This document shows, piece after piece, positions 1 to 9,323 of a stretch of DNA of 64,000 bases; the stretch's first letter is position 1; every line of letters starts with the position of its first letter. The position numbers and the translations under genes are program-made. The stretch lies in the NCBI RefSeq assembly GCF_002002705.1, contig NZ_MUNS01000029.1, positions 62,001-126,000 of the forward strand. The letters run 5' to 3'. The notes below the pieces were generated by a model. It did no database searches and was not told the DNA's origin. It saw nothing but the letters and a program-made list of their open reading frames with translations. This DNA comes from Polaromonas sp. C04. GTDB lineage: Bacteria > Pseudomonadota > Gammaproteobacteria > Burkholderiales > Burkholderiaceae_C.

Positions 1-2
1 AC

Positions 3-974
3 AGGGATGCCGACCTGCAAGTGTGGGTCAATCAGACGTTGGTAGCCCATAAAATGGATGCGGCCATCGTTTTTTCTTCCGTCATGGCGCAGTACGTGCC
101 TTGCGCATCCGGCAACACCATCCTGCCGATGCTGGTTGATTTTGTGGACGTGGATTCCGCCAAATGGACGCAATATGCGGCTAGCCACAAATGGCCGCTG
201 TCCTGGCTGTACCGGCGTGAGGGCGCGCGCTTGCTGGCCTACGAACGCGCAGTCGCGGCCCGCGCGCAGCGCTCGTTTTTTGTCACCGAGAACGAAACCG
301 CCCTGTTTCGTAATATGGCCCCCGAAAGCGCCCATCGGCTTGGCATCATCAGCAACGGTGTTGATGCCGACTATTTTTCGCCCGACCCGGCCTGTGCCTC
401 GCCCTTTACTGACACGGACGTGCATCCGGAGCAAATACCGCTGGTGTTCACCGGCGCCATGGACTACTGGCCCAACATCGACGCCGTGACCTGGTTTGTG
501 CAACAGATCCTTCCCCTCCTGCGTCAGGCCTGGCCCCAGTTGTGCTTCTACATCGTCGGACGCAGCCCATCGCCTGCCGTTTTGGCACTGGCATCCAGCG
601 TTGTCGTGGTCACCGGAACCGTGCCAGACGTCCGGCCATTCCTGCAACACGCCGCCGTTGTTGTTGCACCGTTACGCGTGGCGCGGGGCATACAAAACAA
701 GATTCTTGAAGCGATGGCCATGGCTCGACCCGTGGTTGCGTCGCAGTCCTGCGTCGAAGCGATAGATGCCCGACCCGGCGAAGAACTAATCTCTGCCGCC
801 GAGGCCACCGACTTTGTCCGCGAAATTGATGCGTTGCTGAAAGCACCTGTCCGGGCAACCGCGGTGGGTCAGTCTGGCCGGCGGCGCGTGATCCAAAGCT
901 ACAGTTGGGATGCCCATTTGGGGCGTTTGGACGAATATCTGAGCGACCAGTCTCTTGCACAAGGCAACGCATGA
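3..974 (+). CDS. exosortase A-associated sugar transferase, 5' truncated by window edge
   Basis: Family 4-type glycosyltransferase, probably transferring a sugar from a nucleotide donor during repeat-unit assembly at the inner membrane. The reading frame is open to the left edge, so about 80 to 100 N-terminal residues lie outside the window; the GTG at 21 is internal. The visible part has the end of the acceptor domain (DAAIVFSSVMAQYV) and a donor domain with FTGAMDYWPN, IISNGVDADYF and near the C terminus ILEAMAMARPVVAS, the usual GT4 donor-binding region. The pattern fits the TIGR03087-type 'PEP-CTERM/EpsH1 system' transferases. Its stop overlaps the xrtA start (ATGA), so it is the upstream member of the exopolysaccharide operon. 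The family call is from recalled motifs. Confidence 0.85.
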   Translation, partial: RDADLQVWVNQTLVAHKMDAAIVFSSVMAQYVPCASGNTILPMLVDFVDVDSAKWTQYAASHKWPLSWLYRREGARLLAYERAVAARAQRSFFVTENETALFRNMAPESAHRLGIISNGVDADYFSPDPACASPFTDTDVHPEQIPLVFTGAMDYWPNIDAVTWFVQQILPLLRQAWPQLCFYIVGRSPSPAVLALASSVVVVTGTVPDVRPFLQHAAVVVAPLRVARGIQNKILEAMAMARPVVASQSCVEAIDARPGEELISAAEATDFVREIDALLKAPVRATAVGQSGRRRVIQSYSWDAHLGRLDEYLSDQSLAQGNA

Positions 975-2557
975 ATTTAACCGCCAGTCTGCACCCGCCC
1001 AAGGGCAATGCCCGTCTGGCACCACCCTGGCGCCATGCCTTGCCGGCGCTGCTGTTGCTGCTGGTCTGGGTTTTGTATCTCTACCGCGATACCGGCATCG
1101 CCATGGTGACCATCTGGGCCCGGTCTGAAACCTTTACCCATGCTTTTTTGGTGCCACCGATAACACTGTGGCTGATCTGGCGTCAACGCCAGCGCATGGC
1201 AGGACAAACACCACAACAGGCTCCAGGCGTTGTGCTGCTGGCAGCCTGCGTTGTATTTGGCTGGCTTCTGGGTGACCTGGTAGCCGTCAATGCCGTCACG
1301 CAATTGGCGCTTGTGTCACTGCTGGTTCTGGCGGTACCGGCCGTGCTGGGTTGGTCCGTCACGCGGCTCATCCTTTTTCCGCTGGGTTTTCTGTTTTTCG
1401 CGGTACCCATCGGTGAGTTTGTCATGCCCCAGCTCATGGTATGGACCGCTGATTTCACCGTTTCTGCGTTACGCTTGAGCGGCGTTCCGGTTTACCGTGA
1501 AGGCCTGCAGTTTGTCATACCTTCGGGCTCCTGGTCCGTGATCGAGGCGTGCAGCGGCGTGCGTTACCTGATCGCATCTCTGACGGTCGGCACTCTTTTT
1601 GCGTATCTGAACTACCACTCCACCAAGCGCCGGGTCCTGTTTGTGATGGTTTCCATTCTGGTGCCCGTCATTGCCAACTGGATGCGTGCCTACATGATCG
1701 TCATGCTGGCGCACCTCTCTGGCAACAAACTTGCCGTCGGCGTGGACCATCTGATTTATGGCTGGCTGTTTTTTGGTTTCGTGATCATGACAATGTTCAC
1801 CATAGGCATACGATGGGCCGAGCCCGACAAATCCGACAAGACGATTGAAGCAGAAACGGCAGCGCAATCCACGGCACGGCCTTTCAGTCCGGCAAAGCTC
1901 TGGACCATCACTGCCTGCTTTGCTGCAGTGGCGGCACTGCCGCATATCGCCTTGTGGGCCATAGACCGGGCTGAAGGCGACGCGCAGGTGTCACTTACCG
2001 CACCCCGGGCACTGGCCGGCGACTGGCACGAAGTGCTTCCAGCCGCAGCAGGCTTCAAACCTGCGTTCCACAACCCGTCCGCCGAGATCAACAGCAGTTA
2101 CGCTGGCCAGGGCCACACCGTGGGGTTGTACCTGGGCTACTACCGGCACCAGGACTACGACCGCAAGCTGGTCAGTTCCAGCAACGCCCTGGTCGTCAGC
2201 AAGGATTCGCAATGGGCTCAGGTTGCCAGCGGCAGTCGTCCCGTCACGATGGGCGGGCAGACGGTGGATGTGCGAACGGCCGAACTGCGTGGAGCGGACC
2301 TGTATTCGCAAGTAAGCCCACCACGCTTGGTAGCATGGCAAATATACTGGGTCAACGGCACGCTGACCGCCAGCGATTACCTTGCCAAAGCCTATAGTGC
2401 GTTGTTTCGCTTGACGGGGCGAGGCGATGATTCTGCAGTCATCATTGTTTACGCCCCTAAACATCAGGCCGGAGACGCTGAAGCTGTACTGGCGTCTTTT
2501 TTGGCGACGAACTACGCGGTCATCAACGAACTGCTGCTGAAAACCCGGCAGCAATGA
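971..2557 (+). CDS. xrtA: exosortase A with C-terminal EpsI domain
   Basis: Polytopic inner-membrane transpeptidase-like enzyme that processes PEP-CTERM proteins, here fused to an EpsI-type domain. Residues 1 to about 310 hold some eight hydrophobic segments. The exosortase catalytic residues are visible: Cys194 (EACSGVRYL), Arg239 (NWMRAYMIV) and His260 (GVDHLIYGW). Residues from about 340 to the end form the soluble EpsI part. The ATG at 971 was chosen over an upstream in-frame start because it overlaps the preceding stop and begins the hydrophobic protein naturally. 528 aa is normal for an XrtA-EpsI fusion. No PEP-CTERM substrate gene is in the window. Confidence 0.93.
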   Translation: MNLTASLHPPKGNARLAPPWRHALPALLLLLVWVLYLYRDTGIAMVTIWARSETFTHAFLVPPITLWLIWRQRQRMAGQTPQQAPGVVLLAACVVFGWLLGDLVAVNAVTQLALVSLLVLAVPAVLGWSVTRLILFPLGFLFFAVPIGEFVMPQLMVWTADFTVSALRLSGVPVYREGLQFVIPSGSWSVIEACSGVRYLIASLTVGTLFAYLNYHSTKRRVLFVMVSILVPVIANWMRAYMIVMLAHLSGNKLAVGVDHLIYGWLFFGFVIMTMFTIGIRWAEPDKSDKTIEAETAAQSTARPFSPAKLWTITACFAAVAALPHIALWAIDRAEGDAQVSLTAPRALAGDWHEVLPAAAGFKPAFHNPSAEINSSYAGQGHTVGLYLGYYRHQDYDRKLVSSSNALVVSKDSQWAQVASGSRPVTMGGQTVDVRTAELRGADLYSQVSPPRLVAWQIYWVNGTLTASDYLAKAYSALFRLTGRGDDSAVIIVYAPKHQAGDAEAVLASFLATNYAVINELLLKTRQQ

Positions 2558-2585
2558 TTTCTAATAATTTCCTGGAGGTTTTGTG

Positions 2586-3866
2586 ATGTCTGTGGTCGCC
2601 GTAATCGGTTTGGGTTATGTAGGTTTACCCCTGGTGGTGGAGTTTGGCAAACACTTTCGCACCATCGGGTTTGATATTGCCGAGTTCAAAGTTGAGTCAT
2701 GCCTGAGAGGTATTGACCCCTCCCGTGAATTGACGGACGATGAAATGCGGGCTTCTCCCCATGCCGTTTACACCGCAGACCCCACTTTGCTGGCCGAGGC
2801 CGACATCATCGTCGTGGCTGTTCCTACGCCGGTGGACAACGCGCACATCCCTGATTTTCGCCCGCTCATTGGCGCCAGCACCAGCGTCGGGCGTCACATG
2901 AAAAAGGGGGCCATCGTGGTCTATGAATCCACGGTTTACCCTGGCGCTACTGAAGAGGTTTGCATTCCGGTGCTGGAGCGCGAGTCCGGCCTGAAGTGGA
3001 AGCAGGATTTTTTCGTAGGCTATTCGCCTGAGCGCATCAACCCGGGCGATAAAGAGCACACCCTCACCAAAATCCTCAAAATCGTGGCGGGCGACACGCC
3101 TGAGACGCTGAACAAAGTTGCGGCGCTGTATGAGACCATCATCTTGCCCGGCGTCCATCGTGCATCGAACATCAAAACCGCGGAGGCCGCCAAGGTGATC
3201 GAGAACACACAGCGTGATTTGAATATCTCTCTGATGAACGAGCTCTCCATCATCTTCGACAAGCTCGGTATCGACACGACGGGGGTGCTCGCGGCCGCCG
3301 GCACCAAATGGAATTTTCTTAATTTCAAACCTGGCCTGGTGGGTGGCCATTGCATTGGCGTCGACCCCTACTACCTGACCCACAAGGCCGAAATGCTGGG
3401 CTACACCCCGCAAGTCATTTTGGCGGGCCGCCGCATCAACGACGGCATGGGCAAGTTCATTGCCGAGCAGACCATCAAGCACATGATCGCGACCGGCAGC
3501 TATGTCAAAGGCGCCAAAGTGAACGTACTCGGACTCACCTTCAAGGAAAACTGTGGCGATCTGCGCAACTCCAAGGTGATTGACATCATTAATGAGCTCA
3601 AAACCTATGGCGTAGAAGTGTGTGTAACCGACCCGCGCGCCGAATCGGATGAAGCCGTGCGTGAGTATGGTGTCCCGCTGCTGCCATGGAACGATTTGCC
3701 CCGGGCCGACGCGATTGTGGCCGCCGTGGCGCACCGCGAGTTTACCACGCTGACTGTTGAAGACTTCGGCCGAAAACTCGTCAAGGGTGGCGCATTTATC
3801 GATGTCAAAGCCGCTTTCGACCGCAACGCCATTGAAGGTGCCGGCTATAAACTCTGGCGCCTGTAA
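2586..3866 (+). CDS. nucleotide-sugar dehydrogenase (UDP-GlcNAc/GalNAc or UDP-Glc 6-dehydrogenase family, TviB/WbpA-like)
   Basis: NAD-dependent oxidation of a UDP-hexose(amine) to the uronic acid, supplying a charged sugar for the exopolysaccharide. The N-terminal Rossmann motif VIGLGYVGLP is at residues 5 to 14. The catalytic cysteine is C256 in GGHCIGVDPYYL, and a C-terminal UDP-binding domain follows. The ATG at 2586 is preferred over the GTG at 2583 because GGAGG at 2574-2578 then sits seven bases upstream. The sequence resembles the TviB/VipA branch more than plain Ugd, but the exact substrate cannot be read from sequence. It is followed directly by a glycosyltransferase gene with no gap. 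Confidence 0.9.
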   Translation: MSVVAVIGLGYVGLPLVVEFGKHFRTIGFDIAEFKVESCLRGIDPSRELTDDEMRASPHAVYTADPTLLAEADIIVVAVPTPVDNAHIPDFRPLIGASTSVGRHMKKGAIVVYESTVYPGATEEVCIPVLERESGLKWKQDFFVGYSPERINPGDKEHTLTKILKIVAGDTPETLNKVAALYETIILPGVHRASNIKTAEAAKVIENTQRDLNISLMNELSIIFDKLGIDTTGVLAAAGTKWNFLNFKPGLVGGHCIGVDPYYLTHKAEMLGYTPQVILAGRRINDGMGKFIAEQTIKHMIATGSYVKGAKVNVLGLTFKENCGDLRNSKVIDIINELKTYGVEVCVTDPRAESDEAVREYGVPLLPWNDLPRADAIVAAVAHREFTTLTVEDFGRKLVKGGAFIDVKAAFDRNAIEGAGYKLWRL

Positions 3867-5042
3867 ATGCCAGACCAACGCCCTTTGGTGCTTCACGTGA
3901 TGTATCGTTTTGACACGGGCGGGCTTGAGAACGGCATCGTCAACCTCGTCAATCACATGCCGGCGCACGCCTACCGGCATGCGGTACTGGCGCTGACTGA
4001 GGTCACCAATTTCCGTCAGCGTATTGAGCGCACCGACGTCGATTTCATCTCGTTGCACAAGCAACCGGGTCACGGCTTCTGGCAGTACCCAAAGCTGTTC
4101 AACTTATTCCGCCAATTGCGTCCCACCATCGTGCACAGCCGTAACCTCGCCGCACTGGAAGCGCAAGTACCGGCGTGGGCGGCTGGCGTGCCGGTTCGCA
4201 TACACGGTGAACATGGCCGTGATGTGGGGGATCTGGACGGCAGTAGCGTTACCCACCAGCGCATGCGACGGCTCTACAGGCCCTTTGTTCACCACTACAC
4301 GGCCTTGTCGCGCGATCTGGCGGACTACCTGGTGGATAAGGTACATGTTTCGCCAGACGCCATCACACAGGCCTGCAACGGTGTGGATACCGATCGCTTT
4401 CGGCCGGCGCAAGATGGCCCGCAACCCATCGCTGGTTGCCCGTTTGACCCGGCGCAGCACTGGCTGGTGGGTACCGTGGGCCGCATGCAAGCCGTCAAGG
4501 ATCAGCTCATGCTGGCGCATGCTTTTGTGCACGCCATGGCACTCGCCCCTGAGCTCACGCAACGCGTACGCCTGGTCATGGTAGGGGATGGCCCGTTGCG
4601 CGCACAGGTGCAGAACGTGCTGGACACAGCGGGACTGGGCGCACTGGCCTGGGTGCCGGGCGAGCGCACTGATGTAGCCGACATCATGCGTGGCTTGCAT
4701 GCCTTTGCGCTGCCTTCTCTGGCCGAGGGTATTTCCAACACCATCCTGGAGGCCATGGCCAGTGGCTTGCCCGTAGTCGCCACGACCGTGGGCGGCAACA
4801 CCGACCTGGTGCTGCAGGGGCAGACGGGATACCTTACTTCTCCTTCTGATCCCCAGGCCATGGCCCTGCACCTTGTGGCGCTGGCCTCCAATCCTCAGCA
4901 GGCCCGCAACATGGGTCAGGCAGGTCGTCAGCGGGCGCAATCTACCTTCGGCCTGCAGGTGATGGTGTCGACCTACCAGCGGGTATATGACCAGCAATTG
5001 CGCCGCCTGTGCCCTTTACGATCCGTCCAGCAACACCAATAA
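3867..5042 (+). CDS. exosortase A-associated glycosyltransferase (TIGR03088-like)
   Basis: GT4-family glycosyltransferase of 391 aa, expected at the cytoplasmic face of the inner membrane in repeat-unit synthesis. The N terminus VLHVMYRFDTGGLENG is the hallmark of the exosortase-linked 'stp2' transferases. The donor half contains VGTVGRMQAVKDQ, LVMVGDGPLRAQV, and ALPSLAEGISNTILEAMASG, with the GT4 E-x7-E element. Its ATG follows the upstream TAA without a gap, which implies translational coupling. Donor and acceptor are not predictable. Confidence 0.88.
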   Translation: MPDQRPLVLHVMYRFDTGGLENGIVNLVNHMPAHAYRHAVLALTEVTNFRQRIERTDVDFISLHKQPGHGFWQYPKLFNLFRQLRPTIVHSRNLAALEAQVPAWAAGVPVRIHGEHGRDVGDLDGSSVTHQRMRRLYRPFVHHYTALSRDLADYLVDKVHVSPDAITQACNGVDTDRFRPAQDGPQPIAGCPFDPAQHWLVGTVGRMQAVKDQLMLAHAFVHAMALAPELTQRVRLVMVGDGPLRAQVQNVLDTAGLGALAWVPGERTDVADIMRGLHAFALPSLAEGISNTILEAMASGLPVVATTVGGNTDLVLQGQTGYLTSPSDPQAMALHLVALASNPQQARNMGQAGRQRAQSTFGLQVMVSTYQRVYDQQLRRLCPLRSVQQHQ

Positions 5043-5047
5043 ACCCA

Positions 5048-7000
5048 ATGTGCGGCATTACCGGCATCTTTGACACCCGCGGCAGCAGCGCTATCAGCAG
5101 TACCGTTCTCCAGCGCATGAACGACTCACAATTGCACCGCGGCCCGGACGATGGTCGCTTGCATATTGAGCCCGGCGTGGGTCTGGGCCATCGGCGCCTG
5201 TCCATCATCGACATTGCTACCGGGCAGCAGCCGCTATTCAACGAAGATGGTTCTGTGGTGGTGGTCTTCAACGGCGAGATCTACAACTACCAGCAGCTCA
5301 TCCCCGAACTGCAGGCCCTGGGCCATGTGTTTCACACCAAGAGCGACACCGAAGTCATTGTTCACGCCTGGGAATCCTGGGGGGCCGACTGTGTCAAGCG
5401 TTTCCGCGGCATGTTTGCCTTTGCGCTGTGGGACCGCAACCGGCAAACTTTCTTCATGGCGCGTGACCGGCTGGGCGTCAAACCCTTGTACTACGCGCTG
5501 CTCGATGACGGTACCTTGTTGTTCGGTTCCGAACTCAAGTCTCTCCTGGCTCAGGGTGGCTTGCGGCGCGACATTGATCCGCTGGCCGTCGAAGAATATT
5601 TCGCGCTGGGCTACGTCGCCGAGCCACGCACCATTTTCAAGCAAGCCAAAAAACTCTCACCGGCCCACACCTTGACCATTGTGCGTGGCCAGCCGGTGGG
5701 CGAGCCCGTAGCTTACTGGGACGTCAGTTTCAGCCTGGACAACCCCATCTCTGCGGCCGATGCCCAAGCCGAACTGGTGCAGCGTCTGCAAGAGTCCGTG
5801 CGCCTGCGCATGATTGCCGAGGTGCCGCTCGGCGCCTTCCTCTCGGGCGGCGTGGACAGCAGCGCCGTGGTCGCCATCATGGCAGGCTTGTCGCCAGAGC
5901 CCGTTAACACCTGCTCCATCGGCTTTGACGACCCGGCCTTCAACGAGTCCGCGTTTGCGCAAACCGTGGCCGACCGTTACCACACGAACCATCGTCTTGA
6001 GATCGTCAAGAGCGACGATTTTGACCTCATCGACACGCTGGCTCGCCTGTACGATGAGCCCTACGCCGACAGTTCGGCCATTCCCACCTACCGGGTCTGC
6101 CAGCTCGCGCGCAAGCATGTCACCGTGGCCCTGTCTGGGGACGGCGGCGATGAGTCCTTCGGCGGCTACCGGCGTTATCGCCTGCACCTGATGGAAGAGC
6201 GCATGCGTGTCGCCATACCGCAGCGTGTGCGCGGCCCGGTATTTGGCCTGCTGGGGGGGCTCTATCCCAAGGCCGACTGGGCGCCGCGCATGTTTCGCGC
6301 CAAAACCACTTTTGAGGGGCTGGCACGCACCTCGGTGGAGGCTTACTTTCACACCGTCTCCATTCTGCGTAGTCCCATGCGAGAGGCGCTATTCAGTCAA
6401 AGTTTCAAGTCGGCGTTGGCTGGCTATGACGCGCAAGAGGTGTTCAATCGCCACGCGACCCAGGCCGGCACCGATGACCCGCTGGCCCTGATTCAATACC
6501 TGGACCTCAAAACCTATCTGGTTGGCGACATCAACACCAAGGTCGACCGCGCCAGCATGGCGCACTCACTGGAAGTGCGCGAGCCCTTGATGGATCATGA
6601 GCTGGTGCAGTGGCTCGCCACGTTGCCATCGAGTCACAAAATCAACGGGCAGGAGGGCAAGTATCTTTTCAAAAAATCGATGGAGCCGTACTTGCCGCAA
6701 GACGTGCTGTACCGGCCCAAGATGGGTTTTGCCGTGCCGCTGGCACGCTGGTTCCGCGGCCCCCTGAAACAGCGCGTGCGCGATGCGGTGCTCGGCGAAC
6801 GGCTGGCTGCCACCGGCTGGTTCAACCCGGTTTACCTGGAACATCTGGTGGAGGCTCACCAGTCTGGCGCCCGGGACTACAGCGCGCCACTGTGGACGCT
6901 GCTGATGTTCGAAGCCTTTTTGCGCCAAGTGGTTGATGTTCCTTCTCCTTCTCTTTCGGGGGCCACAGGCCTTGGCGCTCCATTGCTCGCGTCGTCATGA
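5048..7000 (+). CDS. exosortase A-associated amidotransferase, asparagine synthase family
   Basis: Glutamine-dependent amidotransferase related to AsnB. The start at 5048 places the N-terminal nucleophile as Cys2 (MCGITGIF). The class II glutaminase domain covers about residues 2 to 190 (HRGPDDG, FNGEIYNY). The synthetase domain has the PP-loop SGGVDSS at 266-272 and SGDGGDESFGGY. At 650 aa it matches the TIGR03108 'amidotransferase 1' family of exosortase loci. In such loci it probably amidates a sugar acid or modifies a polymer residue rather than making free asparagine; this is inference. An upstream start at 5009 would overlap the previous gene and displace Cys2. Confidence 0.9.
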   Translation: MCGITGIFDTRGSSAISSTVLQRMNDSQLHRGPDDGRLHIEPGVGLGHRRLSIIDIATGQQPLFNEDGSVVVVFNGEIYNYQQLIPELQALGHVFHTKSDTEVIVHAWESWGADCVKRFRGMFAFALWDRNRQTFFMARDRLGVKPLYYALLDDGTLLFGSELKSLLAQGGLRRDIDPLAVEEYFALGYVAEPRTIFKQAKKLSPAHTLTIVRGQPVGEPVAYWDVSFSLDNPISAADAQAELVQRLQESVRLRMIAEVPLGAFLSGGVDSSAVVAIMAGLSPEPVNTCSIGFDDPAFNESAFAQTVADRYHTNHRLEIVKSDDFDLIDTLARLYDEPYADSSAIPTYRVCQLARKHVTVALSGDGGDESFGGYRRYRLHLMEERMRVAIPQRVRGPVFGLLGGLYPKADWAPRMFRAKTTFEGLARTSVEAYFHTVSILRSPMREALFSQSFKSALAGYDAQEVFNRHATQAGTDDPLALIQYLDLKTYLVGDINTKVDRASMAHSLEVREPLMDHELVQWLATLPSSHKINGQEGKYLFKKSMEPYLPQDVLYRPKMGFAVPLARWFRGPLKQRVRDAVLGERLAATGWFNPVYLEHLVEAHQSGARDYSAPLWTLLMFEAFLRQVVDVPSPSLSGATGLGAPLLASS

Positions 7001-8205
7001 GCCTGCGCATCCTCCACGTGCTCGATCACTCCATCCCGCTGCATAGCGGGTATACCTTTCGCACGCTCTCCATCCTGCGCGAGCAGCGCAAGCTGGGCTG
7101 GGAAACGTTTCACCTCACCAGCCCCAAGCAAATCAACTGCGACGCGCTTCAAGAAGACGTAGACGGCTGGCACTTCTACCGCTGCCCGGCCGTGCCCGCC
7201 AGCCGATTACCCGGTTGGGGTCAAATCGCCCTCATGCGCACACTGGAGCGCCGCCTGCAGCAAGTAGTCGCACAGGTGCGGCCGAACATCATCCACGCCC
7301 ATTCCCCGGTGCTCAATGCCCTGCCTGCGCTACGCGTGGGCAAGCGCCTTGGCATACCGGTGATGTATGAAGTGCGTGCCTTTTGGGAAGACGCTGCCGT
7401 GGACCACGGCACCACGTCGAATGGCAGCCTGCGCTACCACCTGACCCGCTGGCTGGAGACCCGCGCCCTCAAACGCGCTCACCATGTGTTCACCATTTGC
7501 GAAGGCCTGCGCAGCGACATCATTGGCCGCGGCATCCCCGCCGCCAAAGTTACCGTCATCCCCAACGCGGTGGACATTCAATCGTTTGAACCCGGCGGGC
7601 GGCCCGATACCGCGCTCAAGGCCCGGCTTGGGCTGGACGGCGCCAGCGTCATCGGTTTCATCGGTTCGTTCTACGCTTATGAAGGGCTCGATCTGTTGCT
7701 GGATGCTTTGCCGGACATTCTGCTGCAGCGCCCTGAGGTGCGTGTGCTGCTGGTGGGCGGTGGCCCGCAAGCGGCTGCACTCAAGGCCCAGGCCCAGCGT
7801 CTGGGCGTGGCTGACAAGGTGGTCTTTACCGGTCGCGTGCCGCACGCCGAGGTGCACAGCTACTACGACTTGGTGGACGTGCTGGCCTATCCGCGCCATT
7901 CCATGCGTCTGACCGAACTGGTTACCCCCCTCAAGCCCCTTGAAGCCATGGCTCAGGGCCGGTTGCTGGTTGCGTCGGACGTGGGTGGCCACAAGGAACT
8001 GATTCGCCATGGGGAAACCGGCATGCTGTTCAAGGCGGGCAGCGTTGATGCATTGACGCAAACGATAGTTAATCTGTTGGCCAACCAGATTAGTTGGCCC
8101 GCCATGCGCGCGGCAGGCAGGTGTTTTGTGGAAGGAGAACGCAACTGGACTCGCAGCGTAGCCAACTACGCCAACGTCTACACCTCGTCGACAGGCGCGT
8201 CATGA
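6997..8205 (+). CDS. exosortase A-associated glycosyltransferase (Daro_2409-like)
   Basis: GT4-family transferase of 402 aa. The opening LRILHVLDHSIPLHSGYTFR followed by HLTSPKQ is characteristic of the TIGR04063 exosortase A-linked group. Donor-domain motifs are visible: VIPNAVDIQSFEP, IGFIGSFYAYEGLDLL, LLVGGGPQ, and KPLEAMAQGRLLVASDVGGHKEL. The start codon overlaps the amidotransferase stop (ATGA at 6997-7000) and its own stop overlaps the next gene, so it is in the middle of one translationally coupled operon. Confidence 0.9.
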   Translation: MSLRILHVLDHSIPLHSGYTFRTLSILREQRKLGWETFHLTSPKQINCDALQEDVDGWHFYRCPAVPASRLPGWGQIALMRTLERRLQQVVAQVRPNIIHAHSPVLNALPALRVGKRLGIPVMYEVRAFWEDAAVDHGTTSNGSLRYHLTRWLETRALKRAHHVFTICEGLRSDIIGRGIPAAKVTVIPNAVDIQSFEPGGRPDTALKARLGLDGASVIGFIGSFYAYEGLDLLLDALPDILLQRPEVRVLLVGGGPQAAALKAQAQRLGVADKVVFTGRVPHAEVHSYYDLVDVLAYPRHSMRLTELVTPLKPLEAMAQGRLLVASDVGGHKELIRHGETGMLFKAGSVDALTQTIVNLLANQISWPAMRAAGRCFVEGERNWTRSVANYANVYTSSTGAS

Positions 8206-9323
8206 CGACCGCCTTGTCTGGACTCTCCGGGCTTCATATAGGTCTCATCGGCCCGCTGCCGCCCCCTTCGGGCGGCATGGCCAATCAGACGCGACAACTA
8301 GCCGACCTATTGGCGGCAGCGGGAGCAACCGTCACCACCGTCCAGGTCAACGCGCCTTATCGCCCCAGATGGGCCGGTCGGGTGCCGGTGCTGCGCGCTG
8401 GATTCAGACTTCTCCCTTATCTGGTGGGTCTTTGGCGGGCCGCGGGGCAGGTTGATATTTTTCACGTCATGGCCAACTCCGGCTGGTCATGGCATTTGTT
8501 TGCCGCCCCGGCCGTTTGGGTGGCGCGCATGCGTGGCGTTCCCGTAATAGTCAATTACCGGGGTGGCGAGGCTGCTGGGTTTCTTCAGCGCACCGGGTTA
8601 CTGGTTCGCTTCACGATGCGCCAGACTCGTGCATTGGTTGTACCTTCGGGGTTTTTGCAAGGCGTTTTTGCCCAATTCGGCATGGCGGCTGGTATTCTTC
8701 CCAACATTGTTGACCTCAGCCGTTTTCATCCTCGCGCGCCGGTTCGCGCGGGTTCGCCCCACCTGGTGGTCGCACGAAACTTGGAGCCGTTGTACGACAA
8801 CCTGACCGCCATTCGGGCTCTCCAGACGATTAGAGCCAGCTTTCCCCAAGTCCGCCTGACCATTGCCGGTAGCGGCCCCGACGAGCAGCGCCTGCGCCAG
8901 TCGGTTCAAGATATGGGGCTAACCAGTGTGGTGCAGTTCACCGGCCGCCTTGAGCATGACGCCATGGCCGCGCTTTACCGCAGTGCCGACATCATGCTCA
9001 ACCCAAGCTTGGCCGACAACATGCCAAATTCTGTGCTGGAAGCATGGGCCAGCGGTGTGCCGGTAGTCAGTACAAATGTTGGAGGTATTCCTTATCTCGC
9101 ACAGGATGGTGTCACCGCCTCACTGGTGCCGCCTGCGAACCCAGCTGCCATGGCGCAGGCCTGCTTGGCGCTATTGTCAAATAAAACTCTTTGGCAGCAA
9201 CGTGCGCAGGCTGGTTTGCAAGAGGCGCAACGCTACACTTGGTTCTATGTGCGGCCAGTGCTAAGCGATGTTTATCGGCGAGCCATTGCGCAGCCGTCGC
9301 ACTGGTCAACGGGGAGTACATGA
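8202..9323 (+). CDS. glycosyltransferase family 4 protein
   Basis: GT4-family glycosyltransferase of 373 aa. The start at 8202 (ATGA overlap with the upstream stop) was preferred to an in-frame codon about 100 bases earlier. N-terminal IGLIGPLPPPSGGMANQT is a GT-B acceptor-domain loop. The C-terminal half has NLEPLYDNLTAIRAL, IAGSGPDEQRL, QFTGRLEHDAM and the donor motif NPSLADNMPNSVLEAWASG. It is the fourth transferase in the operon, consistent with a repeat unit of at least four or five sugars. Confidence 0.85.
   Translation: MTTALSGLSGLHIGLIGPLPPPSGGMANQTRQLADLLAAAGATVTTVQVNAPYRPRWAGRVPVLRAGFRLLPYLVGLWRAAGQVDIFHVMANSGWSWHLFAAPAVWVARMRGVPVIVNYRGGEAAGFLQRTGLLVRFTMRQTRALVVPSGFLQGVFAQFGMAAGILPNIVDLSRFHPRAPVRAGSPHLVVARNLEPLYDNLTAIRALQTIRASFPQVRLTIAGSGPDEQRLRQSVQDMGLTSVVQFTGRLEHDAMAALYRSADIMLNPSLADNMPNSVLEAWASGVPVVSTNVGGIPYLAQDGVTASLVPPANPAAMAQACLALLSNKTLWQQRAQAGLQEAQRYTWFYVRPVLSDVYRRAIAQPSHWSTGST

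Noticed and set aside
2697-4073. Long open frame antisense to the nucleotide-sugar dehydrogenase and next glycosyltransferase
   Set aside because: It mirrors the codon bias of two well-supported genes, has no recognisable domain and would need complete overlap with them.
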